A model generated the notes under the pieces. That model was not told the origin of the DNA. It saw nothing but the letters and a program-made list of their open reading frames with translations, and ran no database searches. From Aurelia coerulea (lineage: Eukaryota > Cnidaria > Scyphozoa > Semaeostomeae > Ulmaridae), in the NCBI GenBank assembly GCA_039566865.1, contig CM076952.1, positions 10,498,501 to 10,562,500 of the forward strand: a stretch of 64,000 nucleotides of DNA, in the 5' to 3' direction. The translations under genes and the position numbers were made by a program. Every line of letters starts with the position of its first letter. Within the stretch, counting starts at the first letter, position 1. Shown piece after piece: positions 1 through 11,307 of this stretch.

Positions 1-368
1 AGACGGTTTTCCGTCCCCAAATTGCCGAGCAACGTTAGGAATTCTTCATCATCCTTGACTATCTTCCATAATTCATGGTTCGTTGCTAATCCAATTTCCT
101 GAACGCTTCCCTCTCTGGAGACTCTAAAGCAGCAGTACAGTGTTTCCTAGAAAAATAAACAACACGATCTCTTTGAAATGATTGCATTTCTTCTTTCCAG
201 ACCTCTTCTTTAGAGAGGCTCTTCTCGGGTTGCACGCTTTCTCTTGAAACGACTGGTCTATGTTTCTTCTTTTATGCGCAAAGGAAAGAAAGAAGTTTGG
301 AAGATAGTCAAGGATGATGAAGAATTCTTAATTTTGCTCGGCAATTTCGGGATGGAAACCGTCCGTCT
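1..368. repeat. Inverted-repeat element at left window edge (MITE-like)
   Basis: Bases 1-68 reappear inverted at about 297-368. Both arms contain the run from AATTGCCGAGCAA to TTGACTATCTTCC, and the tips read AGACGG. The spacer is about 230 bp and holds no convincing ORF. The left tip lies at or beyond the window start, so no target duplication can be read and the family cannot be assigned. Confidence 0.6.
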
Positions 369-482
369 CGGCAATTAGTTGATTCTGTATTGAAGAACTT
401 GTTTGCTGTTTATATGGAGAGAAGCACCTAGAAAATGCAAATGAAACATTAAAAAGAATGTTCCAGAAAAACCTCAAGCATA

Positions 483-778
483 ATGAAAAGATCACTGATT
501 TGTCTTTACTACCCCCATGCCAGAGAAATCTTGAAAAGCACCTTCTTCGCGCAAACTACGTTGCAAGAATTTGGTGACAAGCACAAAACCCAATCGTGGA
601 AATCGAGGATCCAAGCAATCATGGATGGAATGAAGATTGCCCTGTCGACTGGGTTACCGAACCTTATTCAGAAAGAGATGTAGAGCTCTTGATCGACAGA
701 GAGAACAATGCCATCGGCAATGAAATTTCAGACCCGGAGTACGTGAATTGGACTGATTATTCGGACAATAAGCTGTAA
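483..778 (+). other. Unassigned short overlapping reading frames
   Basis: Two overlapping frames of 60-66 codons lie here. The second (596-778) is acidic and ends in an AAGCT-GTAAGTG context that resembles a 5' splice site. I recognise no domain. A tempting join to the acceptor at 5291 does not keep phase. This may be a decayed exon of a host or transposon gene, or chance. Confidence 0.15.
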
Positions 779-991
779 GTGTATTATAAATAAAATTTGT
801 ATATATTTCCACTTCAGCAGCACTTCATGCATCGAATAGCATAATCAAAGCAAAGTTTTTGCAGCCAAATACAGGGTTTGACTTACATATACTAATTCTT
901 GCAGGACAAAGAATTATCTTTTAGGCCATTCTCCCTAAACTGAACCTCAAACTAACTTAGAGGAGAGTCACTTCCTCAGTAAAACCTTGGA

Positions 992-1620
992 CTCCCACCT
1001 CCCTGTATCTCGGGAAAGTCCCCCTGACCTCTCGATTAATGTTTATTTTCGTAATCTACGCGAATAATATATGTAAATCAGATGCCCTTTTTGGAAAAAA
1101 ACTAACTCTTGCGTTTTCATAGTCTAAATATTTAGTGTCTGAGGAATTTTTAGGCCTTCGCCCCCCCCCCCTGTATCTCGGAAAAGTCCCCTACCCTCCT
1201 AATCAAGGTTTAGATTCTTAATCTACATATAGAACCCGATGCTCTCATGACATACCAACTCAATGACATTTCCCCAGTCTCTATATTAGTCATTAGTGTT
1301 CGCATTGCTTTTAGGTCTTTGGCCCCCCTAATCCTGGAAAAAACCACTACGACCACCCAACCAACATTAATATTCATAATTTATGGACAAGCTTGATCTA
1401 AAAAGGCTACTCTGTGAACTCTGCTCCTCTTAGGCTTTCATATTCTTGTTGTTAGTCTCTATGGCATATTTTTAGCCTTTCCCCCCCTGTATCTCCGAAA
1501 AGCCCCCTCAACTGCCCGATCAACACCCAGATTCGTAATCTACGCAAAAATGTGATCCAGATAAACTATGTCCCATAAATTCCCTCTCTTGGTGACCATG
1601 CTCCCCCTCCAGCCTCTGGT
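992..1620. repeat. Four diverged tandem copies, period about 165 bp
   Basis: Copies start near 992, 1160, 1321 and 1482. Each opens with a C-rich block followed by TGTATCTC(C/G)GAAAAG-like text, then a segment like TAATCTACGC, and closes with TTTTTAG(G)CCTTCG-like text. The copies are well diverged, with no open frame across them. They look like an old minisatellite or the internal repeats of an element. Confidence 0.55.
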
Positions 1621-1932
1621 CTACTAGGCCTGATAGGGTTAAATGAACACAGATTTCGGCACAATTTTGACTGCCTCAGCCCAATTTGTACATGTGGATG
1701 TGCCATTGAAGATAACCAGCATTTTCTCCTGCACTGCCACCTGTTTAGTCCAATGCGTCGAGATCTCTTTGGTCAACTCACTGATATTCCAGGCATGAAT
1801 ATCACGAATTTGGATTCAAATGCCCTATGCAACCTATTATTATTTGGAAGTTCTCCATTGAACGTTGTGGCAAACCGAATCATTCTTGAAGCTACAATGG
1901 CGTTTATTGACAAAACGAATCGTTTTGATTAA
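1621..1932 (+). pseudogene. LINE reverse transcriptase C-terminal fragment (family E)
   Basis: This is an open frame of about 103 codons ending in TAA at 1930-1932. It holds the C-terminal block common in metazoan LINE ORF2 proteins: an HRFRHNF motif, then a CxCG...HFLLHC cysteine/histidine cluster, then a hydrophobic tail. No upstream reverse transcriptase or endonuclease is attached, so it is a 5'-truncated copy. The same C-terminal block recurs at 9964-10296 (plus) and 49220-49562 (minus). It is non-functional on its own. The clade (CR1/L2-like) is inferred from the motif pattern. Confidence 0.7.
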
Positions 1933-2402
1933 ATTGCACCGGGTGAGTCGAAAATGCCAGCCGGCGTTTGTGAAGCATTTCGATATACCTTCCAAGCGCT
2001 CCCGTGTGCTATGGCTCACCATCTGGCGGGGGTGTTGGCTTGGGTGTGAGGATTCTATCTCACTGTATGCAGTGGTGTGGGTCCTTGCATCTTGGTGGGC
2101 ACTTTTGCTGTGGGGTGGTGCATGGCGCGTGGAAGTGGCTTGTCTACTCAGATTGTTTATGTGCCAGACGTCGGCGGGCAGTTTCGACTCAGCCAGTATA
2201 TTATGTCATAACACAAAGGAGCAACCCCTCTCCCTATATGTGTTTATTTTTTTTTCGTTTTTTTTCTGTGTTTAGTATAGTTGAATTGTAAGTGCCAGCC
2301 ATAGTGGAGACCAGATGACCCAATGTCCTTCCCCGCTGTGGCTGGTACATAGAAATGTATGTACTTTGTAGTTTCAAAATGTTTTTTCAAATCAATATAA
2401 AA
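1933..2402. other. No gene; GC-richer stretch after LINE fragment
   Basis: The stretch follows the stop of the family E fragment and is richer in G and T than its surroundings to about 2160. It begins with CACCGGGTGAGTCG, a variant of the transposon tip seen elsewhere in the window, but no matching partner end was found nearby. Small frames here look accidental. Confidence 0.4.
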
Positions 2403-2627
2403 AAATGTTATCTCAATCTTGAGAATGTTCATATAAAATCGTCGCACTCGATCTATCATAATGTGAAAGTTGATGATGCTCTTGTGATTTTTACAATCAA
2501 AGCTAGACTTAGTATTCTTCCCACTAACTTTACTCTTCACCTGTGGAATAGAGATCACAGTCCAGAATGCCCGTTCTGCCACAGACATACTGAGTCTGTA
2601 GCTCACCTGTTAAATGGTTGCAACGAG

Positions 2628-2628
<1 letters not shown>
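2403..2628 (+). pseudogene. RLE-type LINE fragment, upstream duplicate
   Basis: About 75 codons nearly identical to 2997-3223 and shifted by 594 bp. It encodes the CPFC...H...C knuckle (C-x2-C-x8-H-x4-C) that precedes the endonuclease in R2-like LINEs. The reading breaks off at the residues GCNEF, where a (TTA)n tract begins. The downstream copy continues past this point into the endonuclease. It is therefore a local duplication with the microsatellite at its junction. Confidence 0.65.
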
Positions 2629-2629
<1 letters not shown>

Positions 2630-2664
<35 letters not shown>

Positions 2665-2673
2665 TTATTATCA

Positions 2674-2723
<50 letters not shown>
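2630..2723. repeat. (TTA)n microsatellite
   Basis: An almost pure TTA/ATT trinucleotide tract of about 90 bp with a few C substitutions near 2662-2677. It sits exactly at the junction between the two copies of the RLE-type LINE fragment. Confidence 0.9.
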
Positions 2724-2725
<2 letters not shown>

Positions 2726-2736
2726 GATGAAGCCAT

Positions 2737-3690
2737 CAGATGGTGCAAATAATTTCCTTGGACATGAATTAACAGATGATGGTTTGTTGGCTTGTAACAC
2801 AAGTTTCGGTTGTCAGTCTGACAGGCCAGTTATGGTAAGATATGCAAGAAGCTTGTACGTTGATATTAAGTACCTGAATGCCAAGGCGATGGTTCTTATT
2901 AAAGGAACATGGTGCGAAAATCAGTGCATGCTTCAAAAGAAGCTGTATCCGCTATGTGTCGAAAGGGATCTGGCTTCCGAGGAATTATCTGTGCAAGGAT
3001 GTTATCTCAATCATGAGAATGTTCATCTAAAATCGCCGCACTCGGTCTATCATAATTTGAAAGTTGATGATGCTCTTGTGATTTTTACAATCAAAACTAG
3101 ACTTGATATTCTTCCCACTACCTTTACTCTTCACCTGTAGAATAGAGATCACAGCCCAGAATGCCCATTCTGTCACAGACATACTGAGTCTGTAGCTCAT
3201 CTGTTAAATGGTTGCAACGAGTTTAAGAATTTCTATTCACGCCGCCATGATCGAATTGTGAATAAAATTGCAGAATTCATAAAGGAAAGTAAGCCACGGG
3301 CAAGAATTTCATCCAACTTGTTCGCAGGAGGAATGAAGCAGATTGTTCATCGTAAACCAGACATAGTTATTCTTAATCGTACACTTAATCGTACACAGAG
3401 ACAGTGTACAATAGTGGAAATAACTGTTTGTTATGATATGTATTTGGAAAACTTCCTAGAGAAAGTTAGAAGATATAAGGAGTTATGTGATTATCTAGAG
3501 GAAAATGGATTCTAAGTGCAGCTTTTTTTTTCGGTTCGCTTAGGTGTGTAAAAAGTGACGTATGGAAAGGTTTGAGAAATTTCTCCCAGAGTAAAGAAAA
3601 TATCAAGGATGTGATGAAATGGTGTTTGATATCGTGTATAATTGGAGGAAACTATATCTGGAGGAACAGAGCTAAAAAATCATTGGGACA
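2737..3690 (+). pseudogene. RLE-type non-LTR retrotransposon C-terminus (R2/NeSL-like)
   Basis: The frame carries the tail of a LINE polyprotein in the order expected for restriction-like-endonuclease elements: a thumb-like segment, a C-x2-C-x8-H-x4-C zinc knuckle (about 3165-3215), then a KPDIVI...VEITVCYD block. That block fits the PD-(D/E)xK fold endonuclease, followed by a Lys/Arg-Tyr rich helix. An in-frame TAG at 3138-3140 splits the knuckle from the upstream part. After the stop at about 3515 the protein similarity continues in another frame to about 3690, so there is also a frameshift. The endonuclease would nick target DNA for target-primed reverse transcription. This copy is dead and 5'-truncated. 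The family name is inferred from the motifs. Confidence 0.65.
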
Positions 3691-4440
3691 GTAGTTATTT
3701 ATAGTAAACCGACTTAGCAGATTCATTTCTGGGAATATGATAATATTCTAGTTTGTAAGTAGTATTTTGCTTAGCATCATTGGCCAAATAGCTGTTGTTA
3801 TTATTGTTGTTTTTATTATATGTTCTTTGCTTGTAAAGCTGTAAAGTTCTTGCCACTGTGGCAAGGTCAGTCCATGAACCTAAGGCAACAGCATTGTTTA
3901 CTTGATTCCAGCAGACAACATAAAGGCGGAACATTCATTCATCAGGAAAAATGCAATTGATAACACAAACAATGCTTTAAAAGAATCCCCGGGAGAATAA
4001 TTGAAAGAATTGCAACAAGAGAAACAGTGCAATGCAAAACATGGTACAATCATTAAACATTTATAAGACAAACGTTATCGATTCCCACAGCTTTGTTCTT
4101 TTGCGGTGGAAGACATCATTTACTACCATGGTAGAGATAGAAATTATTCCTCCGCAGGTACATATTAGTTGCAGCGCTCCTCCATAGAAGCCCACCAGCA
4201 GTGTCTAGCTACCCATTGTTTGGGGTTTGAAATAACGATAAATCAGTGAGCTCGAGACCGATTTCATGGGGTCTGCAATTTAATGCCTCATTTAATTGTT
4301 TCAACCATGTTGGTAATAATCATGATAATTAAAACTTAAAATCTTCTTATTGCCATAGCAACGAAAACAATAGAGATCATTTGATTTAATCATGTGATTT
4401 TGATTGTTTGCATCAAAGTACACCTATTTACCAAGTTTAA
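3691..4440. other. No gene seen
   Basis: AT-rich sequence without a supported gene. A 79-codon minus-strand frame at 3695-3934 contains an Asn run from a short (TTA)-like tract and has no recognisable domain. Nothing else stands out. Confidence 0.5.
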
Positions 4441-5029
4441 AGAGCCACTGCTGACATAATTGCTTTTGCGCCTGTGCGAATCCCACAATGCATTGCTTCT
4501 TCGACTTTGTGGGTGTCTGAAAGTGTTTTTTGGCCTAGCATGTCAACATTATCGCGGATGTGGAAAGAAGCCTACCTCGATTCCACTGTTGCCTCCCTCC
4601 ATCATTATCTTCATCGCTTTCTTCTTGGATGGTCATGATGGGTGATCCGTAAATATGTGGATTATTTCCTGTCGTTCTTGTTGTTGTACGGTTTAGTTTG
4701 CCATGTCGAACGGTTCAAATGCGAAGTTTAGATTACGAAAGAAAATGATGAGGCCATTTTGCCCTCCAGAGGACTGTATTTCAAATTAACATAATAAAAC
4801 AGACGCTATAAGTAAAGAAAGGGCCTATAGAATTGTGGTCAATACGTGTGAAATGTTCAGCTCGTGTTTCAGGGATGAAGTAAATACAAATCAATAAACG
4901 ATAATAAGCGCAAACAAAACATTGTTCAGTTCAATGCAGTTGATATTCGGCACAAATGTTCGTCGCCATTGCTATTTACCTCCTTTTGATTTTCTAGGCG
5001 CGCAAAGCACTTATGTCAGCAGTGGCTCT
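4441..5029. mobile_element. MITE, 589 bp, TTAA target duplication
   Basis: Terminal inverted repeats begin AGAGCCACTGCTGACATAA and match between both ends over about 33 bp, allowing a few mismatches. TTAA lies directly outside each end (4437-4440 and 5030-5033). No transposase is encoded. TTAA duplications are known for piggyBac and Kolobok elements. I cannot tell which without the autonomous partner. Confidence 0.8.
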
Positions 5030-5292
5030 TTAAAGATAATAGCTACTATAACAGCGAAGAAAAAGAGGGGGGGTGTGGAATCCACCCCCCCCCTCAGGTA
5101 TTGACCGCTTCAAAACGCCCAGGTGAGATAGGGTAAAGGTTTCAGTTGAAGCTTCAAGATGTCTGTAGAAAAAATTTTGATTTTGATTTCTGGGGTTACT
5201 GTGCAGTGATGCAAATTTAGGTATTTTTTTCCGAGACACGCGATGGGTAGAATTTGAATTTTGATACAAATTGACAATTGTTCGTTTTGCAG

Positions 5293-5657
5293 TGCAAGAC
5301 ATTACACATTTGCTTGATCACATACAATTTCATGCTGTTATGCCTTTAATTGAAGGATATCGTGGTGTCCGCTATGGTGATAGGATGAGAAAAGACATGT
5401 ATTTATGCACAAGAAAGGACAACCCACAATTGTTAAGTGGATTCGAAAGACACAATGAGGTCATCAAATCATGGATCAAGAAAATCGAAGAGAAGAAGAG
5501 GTATCAACGATTCGAAAGAAGAACTGAACGACAACGCCTGCTTCTTGAACAGGGTTTTAAAGGTAAAATGCGACAGCTTGTTGAGAAGGTGGAGATGATT
5601 GAGACAGAGGCCGCCGAGTTAAGGGCTCTTGCTGCAGGAGAAGACATAACACGATGA
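5293..5657 (+). CDS. Candidate terminal exon, basic coiled-coil protein
   Basis: An open frame follows a plausible 3' splice site (TTGTTCGTTTTGCAG ending at 5292) and runs about 121 codons to TGA at 5655-5657. The product is very rich in Lys, Arg and Glu. A heptad-like helix follows the sequence IKSWIKKIEEKKRYQRF. I recognise no domain. Without the splice assumption the frame is open from 5271. The upstream exon is unknown: the nearest donor-like site (about 773) would not keep phase. It could be the last exon of a host gene whose intron holds the MITE at 4441-5029, or part of an old transposon gene. Confidence 0.35.
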
Positions 5658-5718
5658 GTGAAAGGACAGTAGGTGAGATTTTGGAAATAATATAAATTCT
5701 ATGGCAGCTAATTCTATG

Positions 5719-5849
5719 CAGTGGAATTTTCCGAACTGGCGGAAATTCTATTGTTTATTACAGAAAAAGTCGCTTTGCAACTGAATAGAAATACAAGGTT
5801 GAATGACTTTTTATTGTCTAAAATTCCGCCCGCGCAGAAAATTCCACTG
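5719..5849. repeat. Short inverted-repeat element, 131 bp
   Basis: The ends match in inverted orientation over about 33 bp, with tips CAGTGGAATTTTC. The CAG tip recalls hAT elements, but I see no 8-bp flanking duplication, so the family is open. Confidence 0.45.
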
Positions 5850-5960
5850 ACTGGAAATTGGCCTTAAAGGCAATAGGAAGTGGTAAATGCGTTTCATCTT
5901 TAACCCTAATCCATATGGGCTTTTTTTGGGGGGGGGCGCTGTCCGTGTGATAGTTCCTAA

Positions 5961-6560
5961 TAATATTTTAAGGGCAGAAAAGTTATCTGTTATTACTCAA
6001 TGCAATCTGCATGCTGGAGGGGAAACACCCAACAAGAAACAACTCGCGACCAAAAAAACATCCTGACTAGGAATAATTGCACGAAAAAAGCTACACCATG
6101 TAATAGTACGATTTTTTCAGAATGATTCAAGGAATCATTACGCTATCTTCTGGTATACTTCATTTGATCCTGATAATATTTTAAGGGCAGAAAAGTTATC
6201 TGTTATTACTCAATGCAATCTGCATGCTGGAGGGGAAACACCCAACGAGAAACAACTCCCGACCAAAAAACATCCTGACTAGGAATAATTGCACGAAAAA
6301 AGCTACACCATGTAATAGTACGATTTTTTCAGAATGATTCAAGGAATCATTACGCTATCTTCTGGTATATTTCATTTGATTCTGATAATATTTTAAGGGC
6401 AGAAAAGTTATCTGTTATTACTCAATGCAATCTGCATGCTGGAGGGGAAACACCCAACAAGAAACAACTCCCGACCAAAAAAACATCCTGACTAGGAATA
6501 ATTGCACGAAAAAAGCTACACCATGTAATAGTACGATTTTTTCAGAATGATTCAAAGAAT
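5961..6560. repeat. Tandem repeat, about 212-bp unit, 2.8 copies
   Basis: Copies start at 5961, 6174 and 6385 with TAATATTTTAAGGGCAGAAA and are almost identical. The third stops after TTCAGAATGATTCAA near 6555. The high identity implies recent amplification. There is no ORF across the array. Confidence 0.9.
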
Positions 6561-7151
6561 GATTCAAAATTTCATGTGATCTGTTCCTAGAGCTACAAGC
6601 GTGTGTCTTCAAAAATATTTGTATTCAAAAACACTGAAAACGATTCAAAAGACCTTGGTGAAATTTCTTGAGACTCGGCATGAATGGACACAGACAAAAC
6701 AACTTTTTCGTTTTGAATTGGAATTTAAAAATTGATCGGTGTAATCTTATCCATGAGTTCAAAGATTGACCTGTTGCAAAATTTGTTGTGGTTCCAATAA
6801 AATGAAGCACCTAGCGCAAGCCATTCCCTGTTGCGTCGTATGACAAATTCAACAAAACACCATGCTTGCTTGGCCTCATGAAGCTTCTCCGCTTGTCTTT
6901 TTGACCCCCTTGACACAGGAACCCAACCTGCACCAAAGCATAAATTCAATGACAGTACACAACGGAAGACATTTTTCTTTCTATCGTTGAAAGTAGTGTA
7001 GTTGCATTTCACTCAACTTAGAAACAACGCTCGTATAATCATTTGATTTCTAAATCCCACAGAACCATGGAAAAGTTTTCTTTTTATCCATTCGTGTCGA
7101 GCAAATTTAATCGTTTTCAGTGTTTTCGAAGATGAAAATTACAACAAACTA
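6561..7151. other. No gene seen
   Basis: Sequence without repeats or frames that I can support. A 95-codon minus-strand frame (6725-7012) has no recognised motif. Confidence 0.5.
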
Positions 7152-7417
7152 CAATGCCTGCCAAAAGTCTTGAAACACCTTTGCAATTTTTGCCTTTTTC
7201 TGCGATTTCCCCCTCTCCCTCTCAGAACAATGTTGTTCTGTGATGTTAAAATGGGGATGGGAGGACGATTTGTGACTCTGATGGAATGCTAGGACAATAA
7301 CCTTGCAAATTAACATTGTTTCTTGGGTGAGGGGGTGTTTAAACCTAATCGCTTTGGTTAGAACTGCGGATTGTCAAGAATTGGCCTAAGTGTTCCGAAG
7401 ACTTTTGGAAGGCATTG
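7152..7417. mobile_element. MITE, 266 bp, TA target duplication
   Basis: The ends are inverted copies over about 30 bp, starting CAATGCCTGCCAAAAGTCTT on the left. TA flanks both ends (7150-7151, 7418-7419). The TA duplication suggests mobilisation by a Tc1/mariner-like transposase. It is non-coding. Confidence 0.65.
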
Positions 7418-7866
7418 TAGCTTATAACTCAAAGAGAAAGCATAATGACTTTCAAAAAATCCTAGAATCTAATTAAGGCCTTTTGCTAAAGTTGAAGTAA
7501 TACATCTTCAAAATTGGTCCAGTGTACGATTCATCGTGGCCTGTCAAAAATGGAACCTGGGTGGAGCCTGGCACCTTAAGAGTTGGTAATTCTTCCTTCG
7601 AATTAGTAAGCTCCTTTCAATTAGCCCCCGCCGCCCTGCATAAACTTTGATATTTTGAAATAATCTTAGCCCTAAGTATACAGTAGATCCAATTCCCCCT
7701 CTTCATTATTCGCAGTACCATCTTAGCGACCAGGATATTATACGACGGTCGACGATTAAAGGCAAGGACAAAACAATTCAAGTGTAGCTTCTATCCTAAT
7801 TGTTTATCCGAATGGAATAAGCTTCGAGTGTGAATTGAGATTTGCTCCTTCTGTTGTTCTTTTTAA

Positions 7867-9909
7867 AGGCCTTATGCAGCCAAATTTTCGACATAGATTT
7901 TTCAATCTTTTCAAATAACTTATAATGTTATAAACATTTTGTGAAAGTTTCAAATCGAAATTATCAGTTTAAGTACTGAAAATTGTGTGTCAAAGTTGAG
8001 TAGTTTTGCAAGTTTAGCGCGACATTGACTTGGCCAATGTGACGTCACAATTATGACGCGCGAAACTGCGTGCATTGAACACACAGTGCGAGCATGGCGA
8101 TTGCATCAACGAGAACGGGAGGGACCCGTGTGAAAAAAGCTTTGAAAATCTTGGGAGTTCTTGAAGAAAAGGCTGGTATTTTTACCATGATATACATGAA
8201 ATCAAGGAGCTTGGAATCAGGGTGAAAAACCCGTAGCGTCACCGTCATTAAGGGCGATATTAAGGGCCTTGGGGCGATGTTGTGATGCTCTACATTGCGG
8301 CCTAATGAAGTTCAATTGGTTCCTACATCAAATTGCCTGGTCGTAAATCAAACTCTTCTTTTCTTCTGTGACGATGTTTTAGAGTAACGATACCTTTATA
8401 AGTGCTTGCTTCACTCCTCTTGGATGAATCAGAAATTTCAGGGCCGAATCCCGTCCTCGGTTAACGCTGAAGCGCTCAATGAAGTTACTACCCTACGATC
8501 CACTGTAGTTGTTTCTTTGAAGGGACCTGGTTGCTATCGAAAGCTTCCCCGCCATGCGTTCTTGCTTTCAAATAGAAAATTTGTTAAAGCCAAGCAACTG
8601 AATGTTTTCAAGACACTACATAGCTTTTTGTTTACATATCAGACTTACCGAATGACCCTCTCTCTTGTTTTGTAATTATGCCTCGATGTCTTTCGTTGCC
8701 TCTGCCCACTTCAGGGTCATAAATTAGGCCTATGTTTGACTAGAGTATATACCCCTTGTAATTCGTTATCATTTTGCATTCAGTGTCCTAATTTCTTGAC
8801 CTTTCCCCAAGCAACAACCAGGAATCGCAGAGCAGAGACGATCGTAGTAATAACTGAGAACTTTAATGAAAGAGCCATGCAAAATAAACACCAAGTCAAG
8901 TTTTCTGGTGGCTCGCACCACATTTGAAATCCAGCCAACAAAATAAATGTTTTTGCGCATTGGGAAAACTCTTTTCTTATGTAAAACAGAAAGATATTTC
9001 TTTCACTCTCCGTAATAAAAGGAGCTCACACCATTAAACAGTCCCGTGAGAATATTACAATGACTCAATCTACGATAAAATCAACAATAACTTTAGTACA
9101 AGCATTCCTAAAGCTTGGTTCCAGTTACTGGGATGTTACAGGGAAGGCTTGACCTTCCAGACAATTCTTGTTTTTCCAGGCTTTCAGCTAGGCTGCACTT
9201 GTACGGGGACTTCGTGAAGCGCTGATACATCAGTCTCTAAAATTATTTTCAAGAAATCTTTGTTCTTTCAGGCTAATTCAGGTAAACTTGGACCCTGAAC
9301 TCTATTTCCTGCCTTCTCTCGGCCTTTTTCAAGTCTCTGGTATCGCGGCTATCGCTGAGTAATTGCATTACACTTCACTTTCCACACTAGCCTGGAATCG
9401 AAGTCCAGGCTTTCGTGGCTAGTCAGGGAAATTTCCAGCCACTAGGCTCGCAGAACAGGCACCAGCCCTAACGAATCCGGTTCACTGTTCCCGCGACTGT
9501 TCCCGCCTGTTTAGCTTATTCTAGCCCTAGAAGGTTGGGAAGACTGAAACTCCAACATATTTCCTATTTTTCCAGACTTTCAGCAAGGCTTCACTTGTAC
9601 GGGGACTTCGTGAAGCTCTAATGCATCAGTATCTTAGATTATTTTGAAGAAACCTTGAACGGTCTTTGATCTTCTCGCGAGCTCCGCATTGGGGTTCACG
9701 TGACAAAACTTGTGCGTTGTGTTTGTGGTCATAATTGTGACGTCACGCGCGAAGGTCAAATGTCGCAGTGAGTAGCAATTTTCAAAACGGAATTTAACAC
9801 CCTAACCGCAATGATGTTGAGTAAAATTTGGTATCAATGAAATCAGTAAAGTTTGAATATTTCGAAAATCGAAAAAAATCAATGTCGCAAATTTGGCTGC
9901 ATAAGGCCT
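7867..9909. mobile_element. Non-autonomous DNA element, 2043 bp, TTAA target duplication
   Basis: Inverted termini begin AGGCCTTATGCAGCCAAATT and remain similar for about 200 bp, including TGACGTCA near both ends (about 8040 and 9739). TTAA flanks both ends (7863-7866, 9910-9913). No transposase frame is present. Just inside the left arm a short ATG-initiated frame (8094-8220) lies in an exon-like context but has no known domain. Inside the right part two roughly 120-bp segments with CTTGTACGGGGACTTCGTGA repeat directly (about 9150-9270 and 9570-9690). Confidence 0.75.
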
Positions 9910-9963
9910 TTAAGAAAAGCTCTTATCCAAAATCCACCCCCCCCCCCCCCCCCCCTCCCTGCA

Positions 9964-10296
9964 AAATCTGTATTTGGAATTCGTGATCCAATAGGATTAT
10001 CCTATCTTACTCAACTTAAGGTTTGTCTCAGTAAGTTGAATTTCCATAAATTCAAGTATGATTTTAGGGATACCATAAACCCAATGCGCCCAACAAGCGA
10101 TGGCATTGACAATACGGAGCAATTTTTGTTGCTCTGCCCATCTTTTGATGTTCAACTTTGTACAAATCACCGATCTTTTAAATGATGCTCTGACACAGCC
10201 CTTATAATATGGGGATCAAGACCTCTGTAATGATTTGAACAGAAATATATTCGAATTGACTTTACGTTTCATTCATGAAACTGGTCTGTTTAACTA
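9964..10296 (+). pseudogene. LINE reverse transcriptase C-terminal fragment (family E)
   Basis: The first part reads in one frame with the HKFKYDFRDT...NTEQFLLLCPSF block, the same domain as at 49220-49562. Near 10155 the frame shifts, and the homologous tail (FIHETGLFN) ends at TAA after an in-frame stop at about 10206. The following bases to about 10740 match the 3' untranslated region of the minus-strand copy (see 48747-49562), including the block TTTTGCTCCCCTTGGCATCG. It is a dead, 5'-truncated insertion preceded by a long poly-C run (about 9938-9955). Confidence 0.75.
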
Positions 10297-11307
10297 AGCT
10301 CTTTTGAAACTTCAGCATCAAGCAACCACCAACTTCCTCAACCCAACTTTTCTGGTTCTTTGTAAGTTCTGTTTCACATTAGATGCCAGGCATATTTGTT
10401 ATTATATTATTTAGGCATATTTTATGTCCGTACACCAATCAAAATGAGCTGCGCTCCTCACATTGTTATCTCAATTGCATACCTGACCGGACATCTAATG
10501 TTGGACAGAATCTAGTATAGTATCCATTAGGTTTTAATTAATTGTTCTTAGTGTACTTAGTTGTATAAAGTTTAGCATTGCATGTCTTTTTATTGGCCAT
10601 GGGGTAGTCCTTGTCTTTTGCTCCCCTTGGCATCGTCCCTTTAGTGTTGTATAGTAATTAGGAAGGTATAGTAGAATGCAAGGTTTAAATCTTTATTGCT
10701 CTGCGACCTGTTATTTTTGATTTTTATAAAGAAAATTCTTTATATTTTGGTAACATCGATAAGAGCGAGAATGAAAGAACATTTTCAAAGATTGTTTTGA
10801 TATTGACTTTTTTCGGCTCGTACTATCATATTGCATGAATACTGAAAAACTATACTTTTCAGGGGTATTGTTCTAGTGCAATTTGGAATCAGTGTGAAAT
10901 TCTCTTTAAAATGAGGTATAACACATGCAGTTTTGGTGAGATAACAATTTTAGCCTTTTGGGGTGTCCGCCATTATGAATTTTGACCCCAAAACTCCATT
11001 TCCCGGGCTGGGATTCATGGGGATTTTTTTTGGTAACTACTGATACCTTTGTCCATCAACTGACGAAATTTCAGCTTTATACTATTTTGTCCAGGGTTCA
11101 CGCTATATTCTCACTAAAACGACTGGACTTTGAAGATTAATATTCCAACTCTCCATGCACCAATATCAACAAACAAACCTAAATTCTTGTCGCTAGTCCC
11201 GATCAAATCCGTTGCGTTTTTTTGGGACACCCGGTAAGTTAATATGTTAGCTACACAAGCATGATCAGTTCATAGGACATATAGATTTAAATGTTTTGCG
11301 TGTATGA
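10297..11307. other. LINE 3' UTR remnant, then no gene; transposon tip at 11220
   Basis: To about 10740 this is the 3' untranslated tail of family E. From there to 11240 no gene is seen. At 11219-11235 the text TTTTTTTGGGACACCCGGTA is a right-hand CCGGGTGTC-type transposon tip. Its left partner was not found. LINE A sequence begins shortly after. Confidence 0.5.

Noticed and set aside
1865..2291. Cys/Gly-rich ORFs
   Set aside because: They overlap the LINE C-terminus in other frames and then a GC-rich non-coding stretch.
2603..2800. Poly-Ile/poly-Asn protein
   Set aside because: Translation of the (TTA)n microsatellite.
5030..5302. 90-codon minus-strand ORF
   Set aside because: It crosses the end of the TTAA element and a C/G run and has no motif.
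483..5657. Joining the frame ending near 773 to the exon at 5293
   Set aside because: The splice phases do not agree (two bases left over against two needed).
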